DNA of 64,000 bases from DASWOJ01 sp964242415 (GTDB taxonomy: Bacteria; Pseudomonadota; Alphaproteobacteria; Acetobacterales; Acetobacteraceae): NCBI GenBank assembly GCA_964242415.1, contig CAXTAT010000004.1, positions 62,001-126,000 of the forward strand. The letters run 5' to 3'. A model generated the notes under the pieces. The model made no database searches and was not told where the DNA came from. It saw only the letters and a program-made list of their open reading frames with translations. Of this stretch, positions 36,258 through 47,530 are shown piece by piece (position 1 is the stretch's first letter; each line of letters opens with the position of its first letter). The position numbers and the translations under genes were made by a program.

Positions 36258-37401
36258 GGTTCGGGCACTGCTCACCTGGGTCTACGTCCTTCGCCGTCTG
36301 CAGGATTTTCACTCTGCCATCCGCCTCGACCTGACCAAGATACATGGTCAGGGCCGCATGGCGCTCCCGGTTCATCTGGTTGCGGCCGCGCGGCCCATCG
36401 AACGTCACCTCGGCCAGCGCCTTGACCACGCCGTCCGCCGCGGTCCCGCCCGCCCGCTCGACGGCCGCCTTGTATAGGTAGATCGCCTCATACTGCGGCA
36501 CGGACAGGTCGTTGGGCGTCAGCAGCCCGCTGCCGAACTTCGCGCGCATGGCCTCCAGGAAGGTCTTGTTGGCCGGGGTGTCCACGCTGGTGTAGTACGA
36601 TCCCGAGATGTAGATGCCGGTCGCGTCTTGGCCCATCGTCTTTGCCGTGCCCTCGTCCACGCCCAGGTTGCCGACCAGCGCGGTGATGCCCGCGGCCTTG
36701 TACTGCTTGGTCAGCGTCACGTTCGGCACGCCGCCGGCCGTGGACAGGATCAGCGCGTCGGGGTTGGCGGCACGCACCTTGCTGATGATCGCCGTCCAGT
36801 CCCCGGCGTCCATCGGCTGGTACTCGTCGCCGACCACCTTGCCGCCCTTGGACTCGATATAGGTCTTGGCATAGGCGAGCATCCCGCGGCCGAAGGCGTA
36901 GTCGCTGCCGATCAGGAAGAACGTCTTGGCGCCCTTGTCCTTCAGGAAGAAGTCGATCACCGGCGCCTCCTGCTGCTCCGGCACCCAGGCGTTGGAATAC
37001 ATATAGCGGTTGCAGGAATGCCCCTCGTAGGACGAGGTGTAGATGAACGGCGTCTTCCCCCGGGTCACGATCGGCAGCCCGGCGTTGCGGGCGGCGCTGG
37101 TTTCCATCGAGATCAGCACGTCCACCTTCTTCTGGAATACCAGGCTGTCAAACGCCCGCTGCGCCCCTGCCGCGCCGCTGCCATCGTCGGCGACCTCCAG
37201 CGCCAGCGGACGGCCCAGCACGCCGCCCTTCGCATTGATTTCGGCCACGGCAAGCTCGGACGCCTGCACGACGGAGGGCGCCACGACGCTATTGGCGCCG
37301 CTCAGGCCGATTGGGACGCCGATGCGGATCGGCGCCGGAGACTGCGCCAGGGCAGGTCCCGCAAGCAGCAGCAGGGCGGCGGCGGCACTGGTCTTGCGCA
37401 T
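36250..37401 (-). CDS. ABC transporter substrate-binding protein, amide/urea-like Liv type (importer C)
   Basis: A 383-aa periplasmic binding protein. The signal peptide is MRKTSAAAALLLLAGPALAQ, then the mature start APIRIGVPIGLSGANSVVAP. ASELAVAEINAKGGVLGRPL is the class signature. The region around SYEGHSCNRYMYSNAWVPEQ is lengthened compared with true amino acid binders. The ATG at 37401 is preceded by GGGAGAACGACC. First gene of the minus-strand unit with permeases, ATPases, DUF1028 and amidase, so an amide is the likely ligand (inference). Confidence 0.9.
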   Translation of the reverse strand: MRKTSAAAALLLLAGPALAQSPAPIRIGVPIGLSGANSVVAPSVVQASELAVAEINAKGGVLGRPLALEVADDGSGAAGAQRAFDSLVFQKKVDVLISMETSAARNAGLPIVTRGKTPFIYTSSYEGHSCNRYMYSNAWVPEQQEAPVIDFFLKDKGAKTFFLIGSDYAFGRGMLAYAKTYIESKGGKVVGDEYQPMDAGDWTAIISKVRAANPDALILSTAGGVPNVTLTKQYKAAGITALVGNLGVDEGTAKTMGQDATGIYISGSYYTSVDTPANKTFLEAMRAKFGSGLLTPNDLSVPQYEAIYLYKAAVERAGGTAADGVVKALAEVTFDGPRGRNQMNRERHAALTMYLGQVEADGRVKILQTAKDVDPGEQCPNLK

Positions 37402-37418
37402 GGTCGTTCTCCCGGGTT

Positions 37419-37811
37419 TCAAAGGACTGTCAGCGTGTCAACGGCGTCCGCGCCAGCGGGCGGCTTCAAGCCGGCCGCGTGGGCGCCGTGGGACGCCGTG
37501 CGGTCGTGCCCGATGCTGGCGCGCACCGCCTCGGCATCGAAGGGCGTGCCGTCCTGGAGGATCGCGCCGGCACGCAGGCGCGGCGTCACCTGGGCCGCCG
37601 GCCGTTCCCGGCTTGTGGCCAGTTGTGGCACCAAGTTCAGGTCTAGACGCTGGCCGCACATGGCGGTGTTCACCGCCCGCCCAATACAGGAGCCGCTGCG
37701 GGCGGGATCGGAGGTGTCGAGGCCGAACCGCGGCGTGCCTGCGGCCTGCGCCCGGCTGATTGAGACCTGTGCGGCGGAGAACAGCAGGGCGGCGATGAGC
37801 CATGGACGCAT
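37419..37811 (-). pseudogene. Remnant of an oligopeptide-type (family 5) substrate-binding protein
   Basis: A 130-codon frame with a signal-like start (MRPWLIAALLFSAAQVSIS), then RFGLDTSDPA and LVPQLATS. It continues with VTPRLRAGAILQDGTPFDAE and AVRASIGHDR, which match the N-terminal lobe of DppA/OppA-type proteins (v-LR-x-G-v-x-F-x-D-G-T-P-f-x-A-x-D-V). A full protein has about 530 residues. Here the rest is missing and segments before and after the LRAG part appear deleted. It ends 18 bp before the importer C binding-protein gene on the same strand. Probably a decayed gene. Confidence 0.6.
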
Positions 37812-38241
37812 GGGTTGCTCCTCGAAACGGGTCGCGGGTGTTGTGCAGTTATCGTGCCACCGGCAGCCGTGCTGGGTCAGGGTCTCGACGAAGTCGAATT
37901 TGACCCGCCTCCATGGCTCTCCCGCACTTTAGGTGGAGCCAACCCCTCCGGTTCGAGCGGTAGATGACTGATCTCACGGCAGAACCTGCGGTTGCCGGTC
38001 TGGCTGTGTGAGGCACGTTACTCGAAGCCACCTCGACCCAAAATCCGCTCAAGACACCATCGCTTCATCCGTTGCGCGCGACCGTTCGCCTCCACGCAAA
38101 GTGCGGAAGAGCCTCCCTACGTCGAACATATCTTACTGAGATCGCTATAGAAATCTTTCAGGCTTTAGTGCTGGCCTATGCAACAACGCCGGACGTGCCC
38201 CAGATGCGCGATCACGCTGCAGCATCGGCATCCTCAACAGC
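37812..38241. other. Gene-free stretch upstream of furA
   Basis: About 430 bp with clearly lower G+C than the genes to the left. Short frames exist on both strands but none has a recognisable domain or a supported start. No tRNA or transposase could be made out. It may hold a worn boundary of the furA-katG segment. Confidence 0.4.
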
Positions 38242-38262
38242 TTTCTTGAACCGTTCAAGAAA
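38242..38262. promoter_or_regulatory. 21-bp perfect palindrome upstream of furA (candidate Fur-family operator)
   Basis: Perfect 10-1-10 palindrome: TTTCTTGAAC, a central C, then GTTCAAGAAA. It lies 17 bp before the furA ATG and covers the putative -35 element. Fur-family proteins bind AT-rich inverted repeats and FurA/PerR types repress their own operon, so this is the best operator candidate in the window. Binding is inferred. Confidence 0.65.
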
Positions 38263-38273
38263 CCTGTTATATC
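38246..38273 (+). promoter_or_regulatory. Putative furA-katG promoter
   Basis: TTGAAC (38246-38251) and TATATC (38268-38273) are spaced 16 bp apart. Transcription would start about 7 bp downstream, which is at the furA ATG itself (38280). No Shine-Dalgarno sequence precedes that ATG, so the mRNA may be leaderless, as known for furA in mycobacteria. The -35 element lies inside the palindrome. Confidence 0.45.
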
Positions 38274-38279
38274 CAGCCT

Positions 38280-38757
38280 ATGACTGATCCGGTTGCTCAG
38301 AATTCCGAGAGGCTGATCCGGGCTGCTGGATTGCGGGTCACGCGTCAGCGTGTCGCGGTGCTCGACGCGGTCGAGGCAACGCCGCACACGACCGCGGCGA
38401 GCGTGCTTGGCATCGTTTCCACCGTCCTGCCAGGCGTGTCTCATCAAGCTGTTTATGATTGCCTCGCTCATCTGACCGAGGCTGGGCTGCTGCGCCGCCT
38501 TATTATGGACGGCGGACCAGCGATCTATGAAACGCGGACGCACGACAATCATCATCACTGCGTTTGCCGGGCATGCGGGCTGGTCGTGGACGTCGATTGC
38601 GCAATCGGCGCCGCTCCGTGCCTTGATCTTGCCGACACGACGGACTTCGTCATCGACGAATCCGAAGTGATCCACCGCGGGCTCTGCCGGCCATGTTCTG
38701 CGGCGCGATCCGCAGCTTGTGCTGTCCCCAATGTTGAATCTTTAGGAGAAGACCGTA

Positions 38758-38765
<8 letters not shown>
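38280..38765 (+). CDS. furA: Fur-family regulator (FurA/PerR-like) of katG
   Basis: A 161-aa metal-dependent repressor. The N-terminal winged helix (LRVTRQRVAVLDAVEA; VSHQAVYDCLAHLTEAGLL) is followed by the metal and dimerisation region HDNHHHCVCRACG. Paired CxxC zinc sites are at Cys96/Cys99 and Cys136/Cys139. The pairing with katG and the 8-bp gene overlap make it a FurA-type peroxide or iron sensor repressing furA-katG. The tail beyond residue 140 is alanine-rich and nonconserved. G+C is much lower than in neighbouring genes (about 52% in 38401-38460 by hand count), suggesting transfer with katG. Confidence 0.88.
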
Positions 38766-41007
<2,242 letters not shown>

Positions 41008-41013
41008 AAGGAG

Positions 41014-41041
41014 GTCGGGGGCCGTTTGCGCGGCCTCCGAC
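41014..41041 (+). terminator. Hairpin after katG
   Basis: GTCGGGGGCC (41014-41023) pairs with GGCCTCCGAC (41032-41041) over 10 bp with one G-U pair and an 8-base loop, starting 6 bp after the katG stop. No T-run follows, so this would be a weak or Rho-assisted terminator. Confidence 0.5.
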
Positions 41042-41322
41042 TGCTCCACTGGGGATCGCGGCAAATCCCATGCAACTTGCCCAGGAACACTATGGTGGAC
41101 GCCAACACGGCACCAGCGAAACCCTCCGCAGCCCCGTGACGGGCTGCGCGACATCAAGCCTTGCCGCGCAACGCCCATAGCATCATGCTTAAACCGCATA
41201 GCGACCGGGCATCTGCTTGCCGCGCACTGGTCATCAGAACTGTCGCGCCACAGGCAGGCGGGCGCCGCCATCCCGTGTTGCTAACGGAGCTGTGCGCCCC
41301 CGGCACGCTGGCCGGGCACCCA
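41042..41322. other. Gene-free stretch between katG and the helicase cluster
   Basis: About 280 bp after the katG hairpin, on the far side of which the strongly G+C-rich minus-strand helicase cluster begins. No gene, tRNA or repeat is recognised. It may contain the right-hand edge of the lower-G+C segment. Confidence 0.4.
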
Positions 41323-41691
41323 CTAAAGGATGTCATCTCCGCTATCCGCGCCCAGCTCGGCGGCGATTTGCCGGGCGGCGCGGTCCAGGGCAGGAGAGGG
41401 CTGCCGGGCCGCGCGCCCGCCACCTCGGGCCAGCCGGCGCCGCAGTTGCCGCACGGTGGCAACCACCAGGTGAGCCAACGCGTCGTCGGACAGTGCGGCG
41501 GCAAGCTCGTCCAACTCGGCCGGGGACAGCCGCGTGGCCAGACTGGCCGCGTCTTCGCCGGGCGCCTGATGGCCGTTGGGCGCCGGCGCTGGGACCGGCT
41601 GCTGCTGGACCGTGCGGGCCTTCGCCGCCACCGGCTTCGGGAGGCTGCCGAACAGGTCCGCCTGGCCCTCCATGTCCGGCCGCCGCGTCAC
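41323..41691 (-). CDS. Small protein downstream of the RecD2-like helicase (unknown function)
   Basis: A 122-aa protein of no recognised family. It has an N-terminal MEGQADLFGSLPKPVA, a proline/glutamine-rich linker, and a predicted helical C-terminal half (LSPAELDELAAALSDDALAH, then ATVRQLRRRLARGGG). A GTG at 41691 overlaps the helicase stop (GTGA), so translation is likely coupled; an ATG at 41673 is the alternative start. The tight coupling suggests it works with the helicase, perhaps as an accessory or DNA-contacting factor. The function is not known. Confidence 0.7.
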   Translation of the reverse strand: MTRRPDMEGQADLFGSLPKPVAAKARTVQQQPVPAPAPNGHQAPGEDAASLATRLSPAELDELAAALSDDALAHLVVATVRQLRRRLARGGGRAARQPSPALDRAARQIAAELGADSGDDIL

Positions 41692-43946
41692 CCCCGCACC
41701 CTGCCCACCTCTCGCGCGCCCGGCGCCAGCCACTCCCGCAGCTTGGACCACCGCCTGCGCCCGCCGGCGTTCCTGACCGCCATGGCGAGCGCCTTGCGCT
41801 GACCCACCAGCACCACCAGCCGCTTGCCCCGGGTAACGCCGGTGTATAGCAGGTTGCGCGCCAGCATCGCATAGTGCTGCGTCGCCAGCGGGATCACCAC
41901 GGCCGGATACTCCGACCCCTGCGCCTTGTGGATCGTCGTCGCATAGGCCAGCACTAACTCGTCCAGCTCGCCGAACCCATACTCCACCTCGCGTCCCTCG
42001 AAGCTGACCGTCAGCGCGCCTTCCTCCATATCCAGCCCGGTGACGATGCCGAGGTCGCCGTTGAACACCTCGCGCTCGTAGCTGTTGGCCACCTGCATCA
42101 CCTTGTCGCCGGGGCCGTATGTCCAGCCGAACCGCTCCACCCGCAGTGCGCCTGGCGGGTTCAGCGCCTGCTGCAATTCGATGTTCAGCGCCCGCGCGCC
42201 CAGGCCGCCGCGGTTCATCGGGCACAGCACCTGCACGTCGCGCACCGGGTCCAGCCCGAACCGTGCCGGCACCCGGTCGCGCACCACGGCCAGCAGCTTG
42301 CGGGCTGCGTCCTCCGGCTCGGCGGCCTCGATGAAGTAGAAGTCCGACCCCTCCGGCGCCGTCAGCTCCGGCAACTGCCCCTGGTTGATGCGGTGCGCGC
42401 TGGTGATGATCCGGCTTTGCGCCGCCTGGCGGAACACCTCCACGAGCCGCACCACCGGCACCGCGCCCGAGCCGATCACGTCGGCCAACACCTGGCCCGG
42501 CCCCACGCTCGGCAACTGGTCCACGTCGCCCACCAGCAGCAGCGCCGCCCTGTCCGGCAGCGCCCGCAGCAGCGCGCGCATCAGGGGCACGTCCACCATG
42601 CTCGCCTCGTCCACCACCAGCAGGCCGCAGTCGAGCGGGTGCTCCTCGGTGCGCTTGAACCCGCCCGCCGGGTCGGCCTCCAACAGGCGGTGGATCGTGC
42701 GCGCCGGCAGCCCCGTGCTCCCGCCCAGGCGCTTGGCGGCGCGGCCGGTGGGCGCGCACAGCTCCACCTGCACCCCCTTGGCGCGCAGCACCTGCAGGAC
42801 CGAGTGCACCAGCGTCGTCTTGCCCACGCCGGGGCCGCCGGTGATCACCAGCACCTTGGACTGCACGGCAAGCTGCAGCGCCTCGCGCTGGCTCGGCGCC
42901 AGGGCCAGCCCCGTCCGGGCCTCCACCCAGGGCACCGCACGCGCCGAGTCGATCACCGGCCAGGGCGGGCGGCCCTGGGACAGCAGGCGAAGCCGCTCGG
43001 CGATGGCCTGCTCGGAGCGATACAGCCCGGCCAGGAACACGCAAGGCTCGCCGTCCACCGTGTCGGCCGCCAGCTCGCCATCTTGCAGCTCAAGCCCGAG
43101 CGCCGCCTCGATCAGCCCGGCCCCGACCTCGATCAGCTCCCCCGTCGCCCGGGTCAGATCGGCCACCGGCAGCCCGCAATGGCCCTGGCCCGTCGCCTCG
43201 GCCAGCCCGAATGACAGGCCGGCGCGCACGCGGATCATCGCCCCCCGCTCGATGCCCAGCCGGGACGCCACCTGGTCGGCGGTGCGGAAGCCGATGCCGC
43301 GGATGTCGCGGGCCAGGCGGTAGGGGTTCTCGGTAATCAGCGCGATGGCGTCCTGGCCGTAGGTCTTGAAGATGCGCACCGCGCGCGAGGTGCCGACGCC
43401 ATGGGCGTGCAGGAACAGCATGATCTCGCGGATCGCCTTCTGGTCGGCCCAGCCGGCGACGATGCGCGCGGCGCGCTTGGCCCCGATGCCGGTCACCTCG
43501 CGCAAGCGGCCGGGCTGCTGCTCGATCAGGTCGAACACCGCCTCCCCGAACGCGGCGACCAGCGCGCGGGCATACACCGGGCCGATGCCGCGGATCATGC
43601 CGGAGCCGAGGTACTTCTCAATCCCCTCCAGGGTGGTCGGCTGCGTCTTGGTGACGCTGGCCGCCTTGAACTGCACGCCATGGTCACGGTCGGTGGTCCA
43701 CCAGCCCGCGGCGCTGATGAACTCGCCGGCGCTGATCGTCGCCGCATGGCCGACCACGGCCACCAGGTCGCGCTGCCCGCGGGCCTTCACGCGCAGGACG
43801 CAGAAGCCGTTCTCGGGATTATGGTAGGTGACGCGCTCGACCAGGCCGGACAGCGTTTCCGCCGGCGCCGTGTGTCCTCCTGCCGCCTGGCCCAGGTGCC
43901 CCGCCCCTTGCTGATGCTGCGGGGAAGGTAGGGCTGCAGATCGCAT
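41688..43946 (-). CDS. recD2: ATP-dependent RecD2-like DNA helicase
   Basis: A 752-aa superfamily 1B helicase of the RecD2 (RecD-like) type, which unwinds DNA 5' to 3' without RecBC. The N-terminal OB-like region (GLVERVTYHNPENGFCVLRV) and tandem helix-hairpin-helix segments (TGIGAKRAARIVAGW; IRGIGFRTADQVASRLG) come first. Then follow Walker A ITGGPGVGKTTL (about residue 370), Walker B VVDEASMVD, and motif VI region TTIHKAQGSEYPAV with LLYTGVTRGKRLVVLVG. Length is typical. It lies between topoisomerase III (across REPIN copy 4) and a small coupled gene. Roles in repair or in a mobile-element DNA-processing set are both possible. Confidence 0.93.
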   Translation of the reverse strand: MRSAALPSPQHQQGAGHLGQAAGGHTAPAETLSGLVERVTYHNPENGFCVLRVKARGQRDLVAVVGHAATISAGEFISAAGWWTTDRDHGVQFKAASVTKTQPTTLEGIEKYLGSGMIRGIGPVYARALVAAFGEAVFDLIEQQPGRLREVTGIGAKRAARIVAGWADQKAIREIMLFLHAHGVGTSRAVRIFKTYGQDAIALITENPYRLARDIRGIGFRTADQVASRLGIERGAMIRVRAGLSFGLAEATGQGHCGLPVADLTRATGELIEVGAGLIEAALGLELQDGELAADTVDGEPCVFLAGLYRSEQAIAERLRLLSQGRPPWPVIDSARAVPWVEARTGLALAPSQREALQLAVQSKVLVITGGPGVGKTTLVHSVLQVLRAKGVQVELCAPTGRAAKRLGGSTGLPARTIHRLLEADPAGGFKRTEEHPLDCGLLVVDEASMVDVPLMRALLRALPDRAALLLVGDVDQLPSVGPGQVLADVIGSGAVPVVRLVEVFRQAAQSRIITSAHRINQGQLPELTAPEGSDFYFIEAAEPEDAARKLLAVVRDRVPARFGLDPVRDVQVLCPMNRGGLGARALNIELQQALNPPGALRVERFGWTYGPGDKVMQVANSYEREVFNGDLGIVTGLDMEEGALTVSFEGREVEYGFGELDELVLAYATTIHKAQGSEYPAVVIPLATQHYAMLARNLLYTGVTRGKRLVVLVGQRKALAMAVRNAGGRRRWSKLREWLAPGAREVGRVRG

Positions 43947-44007
43947 CGCTCAACCGCATTGCGGGGGTGAGGCAGCGCCGTCGCTATTGGCACAAGGAGC
44001 GTATCTT

Positions 44008-44155
44008 CTCCCTCTCCCTCCGGGAGAGGGCCGGGGTGAGGGGGTCTTGGCCGCGGAGCCGAGCGCCATGGGGCCAGCAAGAACGCAGCCCGCTACTGGC
44101 GAGAACCGCGCTTGCCCGCCCCCTCACCCCGGCCCTCTCCCGGAGGGAGAGAGAG
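44008..44155. repeat. REPIN-like element copy 4
   Basis: A 148-bp element with the usual inverted REP arms and a core (GTCTTGGCCGCGGAGC...) different from copies 1-3; the first bases GTCTTG are shared with copy 7. It sits between the topoisomerase and helicase genes, both on the minus strand, so it would be transcribed within that unit if the genes are co-transcribed. Confidence 0.82.
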
Positions 44156-44232
44156 AAGGCCGGTCTCTTGGAACCGCTGCACGGTGCAGGCCGGCACCCT
44201 GCTCTGATGCTGCCTGCGTGCGTGGCAGCCCG

Positions 44233-46665
44233 TCAGAGCCAGCCGCGCTCGCGGAACGGCTCAAGGTCGATGCCCGGCGGCGCGCGCCACCCCGTGGCGC
44301 CGTAACGTGCCCCAAGCCGTTGCGCGGCCTCCTTGTTGCCGAACGGGATGCGCAAGGGTGTGCCGACAGCCAGCGCCGCCACCTCGTCCGGCGCGCCCTT
44401 GCTTGATGCGGCGGCGCGCCGTGTCCGCTTCCCAGGTGTTTTGGGTGGGCTGTCCCGCTTGGCTTTCGGACCCGCTTTCCGGCCCGGCCCTTGACGGCGT
44501 GGCGCGTCGTGGTGCGCATCGACCGACGCGGCTGGAGTGGCCTTGGCTTCGTCCGGAACAGCCACCCCGCGCCGCTGTGCAAGCTGCCCGGCCAGGGCAG
44601 ACTTCGCCGCGGTTGGCGGGCGGACCATATCGTCCGATGCAGCAGCCTTGCCGGCCTTCGGAGCATGCTGGTCGAGAAAGGCCCGGCATAAGACCCCCGA
44701 CTCCGCATAGCCGGAGGGCGGAGCAACGCCTGTCCGCTGGGCAAGGTCCTCCACATACCGCAGCATCGCCGGGGTTGGCGGACGGCCCCGCCCCATCCCG
44801 CCAGCCGCAAGGGACGGTCCCTGTCCCGCGCTGCCGGCCCCATCGGTCAGCCGGCCGATGATGCGCTGAGCCTGCGCGCACACGGCATCGACCGCCTCCA
44901 GCATCCCCTGCCGGCCCACCAAGACCTCATCCAGCAGGCACTCAAGCTGCGCCGTCACGCCGGGATCGACCAGCGCCGGGTCGGCGCGCTCCAGGGTGCC
45001 GAACAGCGCCAGGCCGCGCTCGGTCGGCACGATGTGCTTGCCGTCCGCGGCCAGGAACGCCTGCACCTTCAGGCCGCGCAGCACCTCGGCGCGGGTCGCC
45101 GGCGTGCCGATGCCCTTGGCCTCGCGCAACCGTTCGCGCAGCGCCGGGTCCTCGACGAAGCGCCAGGCGTTCTGCATCGCGTCGATCAGCGTGCCCTCGT
45201 TGTAGCGCGGCGGCGGGCGGGTCTCCTTGTCCTCCACCCCCGGGTCGTGTAGCGCCGCCGCCTCGCCGTCGCGCAGGCCGGGGAGAAGCTGCGCGTCCTC
45301 GCCGCGCTCCTCGGACGGCTGCCAGTCCGGGAACGCCGCCCGCCAGCCGAGATCGACGGGCTGCCGGCCCACGGCGCGGAACGGGTGGCCCGCCACGTCC
45401 AGCACCGCCGTGGTCTGGCGGTAGCGGAAATCCGGCATCACCGCCGCCAGGTAGGAGCGCGCGATCACGTCGAACAGCCGGCGCTCGTCGGGCGACAGGC
45501 GCGGCCAGACGCCGGGCAGCGCGGCCACCGTGTTGACGTTCGGGATGACGGCGTGGTGGCTGGCCCCTTGCAGGCCCTTGTCGTGGAACACGCCGCCCCC
45601 GCCCCGGCGGATCAGCGGCGGCTCGGGCACCGGGACCGCGGCGAAGCTCCGTCCCGCCCGCAGGCCCGCCACGATGCCGGGCACGTCGGGAATGAGGCTC
45701 TCGGGCAAGTAGCGGGTTTCGGCGCGGGGGTAGGTGATGACCTTCTTGCCGGCGCCATCGTACAGCTCCTGCGCCACCTCGAGCGTCTTCGCCGCCGACC
45801 AGCCGAACCGCGAGCCGCACAGCTTCTGCAGAGAGGGCAGGTCGTGCAGCCGCGGCGGCGACTGGCGCTTGTCCTCCACCTCCACCGCCAGCGGGCCGGC
45901 GAAGCCCTGCGCCAGGGCTGCCACCGCCTCGGCCTCCTCACGCTTCAGCATCCGCTGCTTGGGCGCATAGCGCATCCGGAAGCGGCCCGCCGCCACCGCC
46001 GCGGTCGCGACCACCTCGAAGTACGCCTGCGGGACGAAACCGCGGATTTCCAGCTCGCGCCGGCAGACGATGGCCAGGGTGGGCGTCTTCACCCGGCCGA
46101 CCCCGATCACCGCCCGCTCGCCCCGGGCCAGGGTGACGGTGGCGGTGCGGGTGAGCGACAGGTTGTAGATCTGGTCGGCCTGCCGGCGCGCGACCGCGGC
46201 GGCATAAAGCTGCGCGTATTCGGCGTTGGGCTTGGCGCGGGCGAAGGCGTCGCGGATGGTCTGCGGGTCCTGCGCGGTGAACACCACCCGCCGCACCTCG
46301 CCGCGGTAGCCCAGGTGCTCCAGGATTTCCTGGCCGATCAGTTGCCCCTCGCGGTCGCAGTCGGTGGCGAGCCACACCCGCCCGGCGCCGCGCAGCGCGT
46401 CCTGGATGGCCCGCAGCTTGGCCGGCTTGTTGCCGCCCAGCGCGGGCTTGGTGGCATACAGCCCCTCGGGGCGCAGCAGCACGGCCGACCAGCGACTCCA
46501 GGCCGGCACGGCGTCCTCGGGTTCGGCCAGGTCGAGCAGGTGGCCCTCAGCCGGCAGGATCTGCCCGTAGCGGCTGCCCACGGCGGCCCGGACATCGCGC
46601 GCCTGGCTGGTCTTCTCAGTGATGACGAGTTGGTCCGTTATCGGCGGCTTTGGGCTGTTCCCCAT
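44233..46665 (-). CDS. Type IA DNA topoisomerase (topoisomerase III, TopB/TraE-like)
   Basis: An 810-aa type IA topoisomerase. The Toprim domain opens with LVITEKTSQARDV and includes ATDCDREGQLIG. The active-site motif KVITYPRAETRYL carries the catalytic Tyr at residue 312. The core ends near residue 640, followed by a basic, low-complexity stretch (KAKRDSPPKTPGKRTRR) and a C-terminal DUF5710-like module (LRIPFGNKEAAQRLGARYGA ending PPGIDLEPFRERGWL). That tail is frequent in plasmid or ICE topoisomerases. The ATG at 46665 is preferred over an in-frame GTG/ATG upstream lacking the family N-terminus. It precedes the RecD2-like gene. Confidence 0.92.
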   Translation of the reverse strand: MGNSPKPPITDQLVITEKTSQARDVRAAVGSRYGQILPAEGHLLDLAEPEDAVPAWSRWSAVLLRPEGLYATKPALGGNKPAKLRAIQDALRGAGRVWLATDCDREGQLIGQEILEHLGYRGEVRRVVFTAQDPQTIRDAFARAKPNAEYAQLYAAAVARRQADQIYNLSLTRTATVTLARGERAVIGVGRVKTPTLAIVCRRELEIRGFVPQAYFEVVATAAVAAGRFRMRYAPKQRMLKREEAEAVAALAQGFAGPLAVEVEDKRQSPPRLHDLPSLQKLCGSRFGWSAAKTLEVAQELYDGAGKKVITYPRAETRYLPESLIPDVPGIVAGLRAGRSFAAVPVPEPPLIRRGGGGVFHDKGLQGASHHAVIPNVNTVAALPGVWPRLSPDERRLFDVIARSYLAAVMPDFRYRQTTAVLDVAGHPFRAVGRQPVDLGWRAAFPDWQPSEERGEDAQLLPGLRDGEAAALHDPGVEDKETRPPPRYNEGTLIDAMQNAWRFVEDPALRERLREAKGIGTPATRAEVLRGLKVQAFLAADGKHIVPTERGLALFGTLERADPALVDPGVTAQLECLLDEVLVGRQGMLEAVDAVCAQAQRIIGRLTDGAGSAGQGPSLAAGGMGRGRPPTPAMLRYVEDLAQRTGVAPPSGYAESGVLCRAFLDQHAPKAGKAAASDDMVRPPTAAKSALAGQLAQRRGVAVPDEAKATPAASVDAHHDAPRRQGPGRKAGPKAKRDSPPKTPGKRTRRAAASSKGAPDEVAALAVGTPLRIPFGNKEAAQRLGARYGATGWRAPPGIDLEPFRERGWL

Positions 46666-46788
46666 ATGTTCAACATGGACCCGAGCGGCCTGGTTTGCCA
46701 GCGGAGACGGGCCGGCAGGCGGCACTCATGATACAAACGTCATGAGGGCATGAGGCCAAGCCGCCGCGAACCGGGCCAGGCATCCGCA

Positions 46789-47001
46789 TCAACGGTTGGC
46801 GGCCTTATTCGACCCGACGTTCTCGTTCCACTCGACGGGAAGCCCGTCCCATGTCGCCAGTTGCTTGCCCGCCCACTTCCGGCGGGTGTGGACGAGGAAT
46901 CCCGTGGCGGTGACCTCGACGTACCCCGATTTGCCGTCCGTCAGCTTGAGGTGCTGGGCCAGCGCCTCGCCCTGGTTCTTCATGTAGCTGTCGCCCATCA
47001 T
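46789..47001 (-). CDS. Small protein upstream of topoisomerase III (unknown function)
   Basis: A 70-aa protein with no recognised family: MMGDSYMKNQGEALAQHLKL, then TDGKSGYVEVTATGFLVHTR and KQLATWDGLPVEWNEN. The start at 47001 (or the next codon) has a good AGAAGGGGG ribosome-binding site. It lies 123 bp upstream of topB in the same direction and may belong to the same set. It looks like a compact beta-rich domain. Whether it is truly expressed is likely but unproven. Confidence 0.6.
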   Translation of the reverse strand: MMGDSYMKNQGEALAQHLKLTDGKSGYVEVTATGFLVHTRRKWAGKQLATWDGLPVEWNENVGSNKAANR

Positions 47002-47530
47002 AGGCCCCCTTCTCGTTGCCGTCGCCCGGCTAAGCTCCGCCACACTGCCTGACCAACCGGCGCGACGCCGCACGGACCGGTGACCGCTCGTTGCGCCGGG
47101 AACGCACGCCGGCCGGCCTGCGGACGATCCCAGCGTGGGCACTGCCTGGATATAGGCCATACCATGATGCAGGGAAGTTCAGGGGCGTGCCCCCGTGCGG
47201 GGTCAACGATCCAAGCCGCACCGAGCCGCACACGTCCCGCTTCGTCCAGGGCGCGCCGGCCGTCAGGCTTCTGGTCGTGATGCTGGGATCGGTTCACTCC
47301 GGCGGGGTCAGGCCCAGCCGTAGTCTTGGCCGCTAGCCGGTTCGGGCCCGGCCGGGTTGCCCAATACGGTCGCCCCGTTGCTCAGCCCGCCGTGTCGGCG
47401 CCTGACCGCAGGCTTACCGGCATGCGCCGGGCGGCGGCTTCCTGCCGATGGGTGCGCACGGATCAGCCCGGTCAGCGGCTGTGCGCACAGGCCCGCAACG
47501 ATGGCCGGCCTCTGGAGGGCTGGTCCCTGT
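47002..47530. other. Gene-free stretch
   Basis: About 530 bp between the small gene at 47001 and the PEP-CTERM gene. Short open frames occur on both strands but have no domain or start support. No tRNA, hairpin terminator with T-run or repeat was recognised. Confidence 0.4.
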
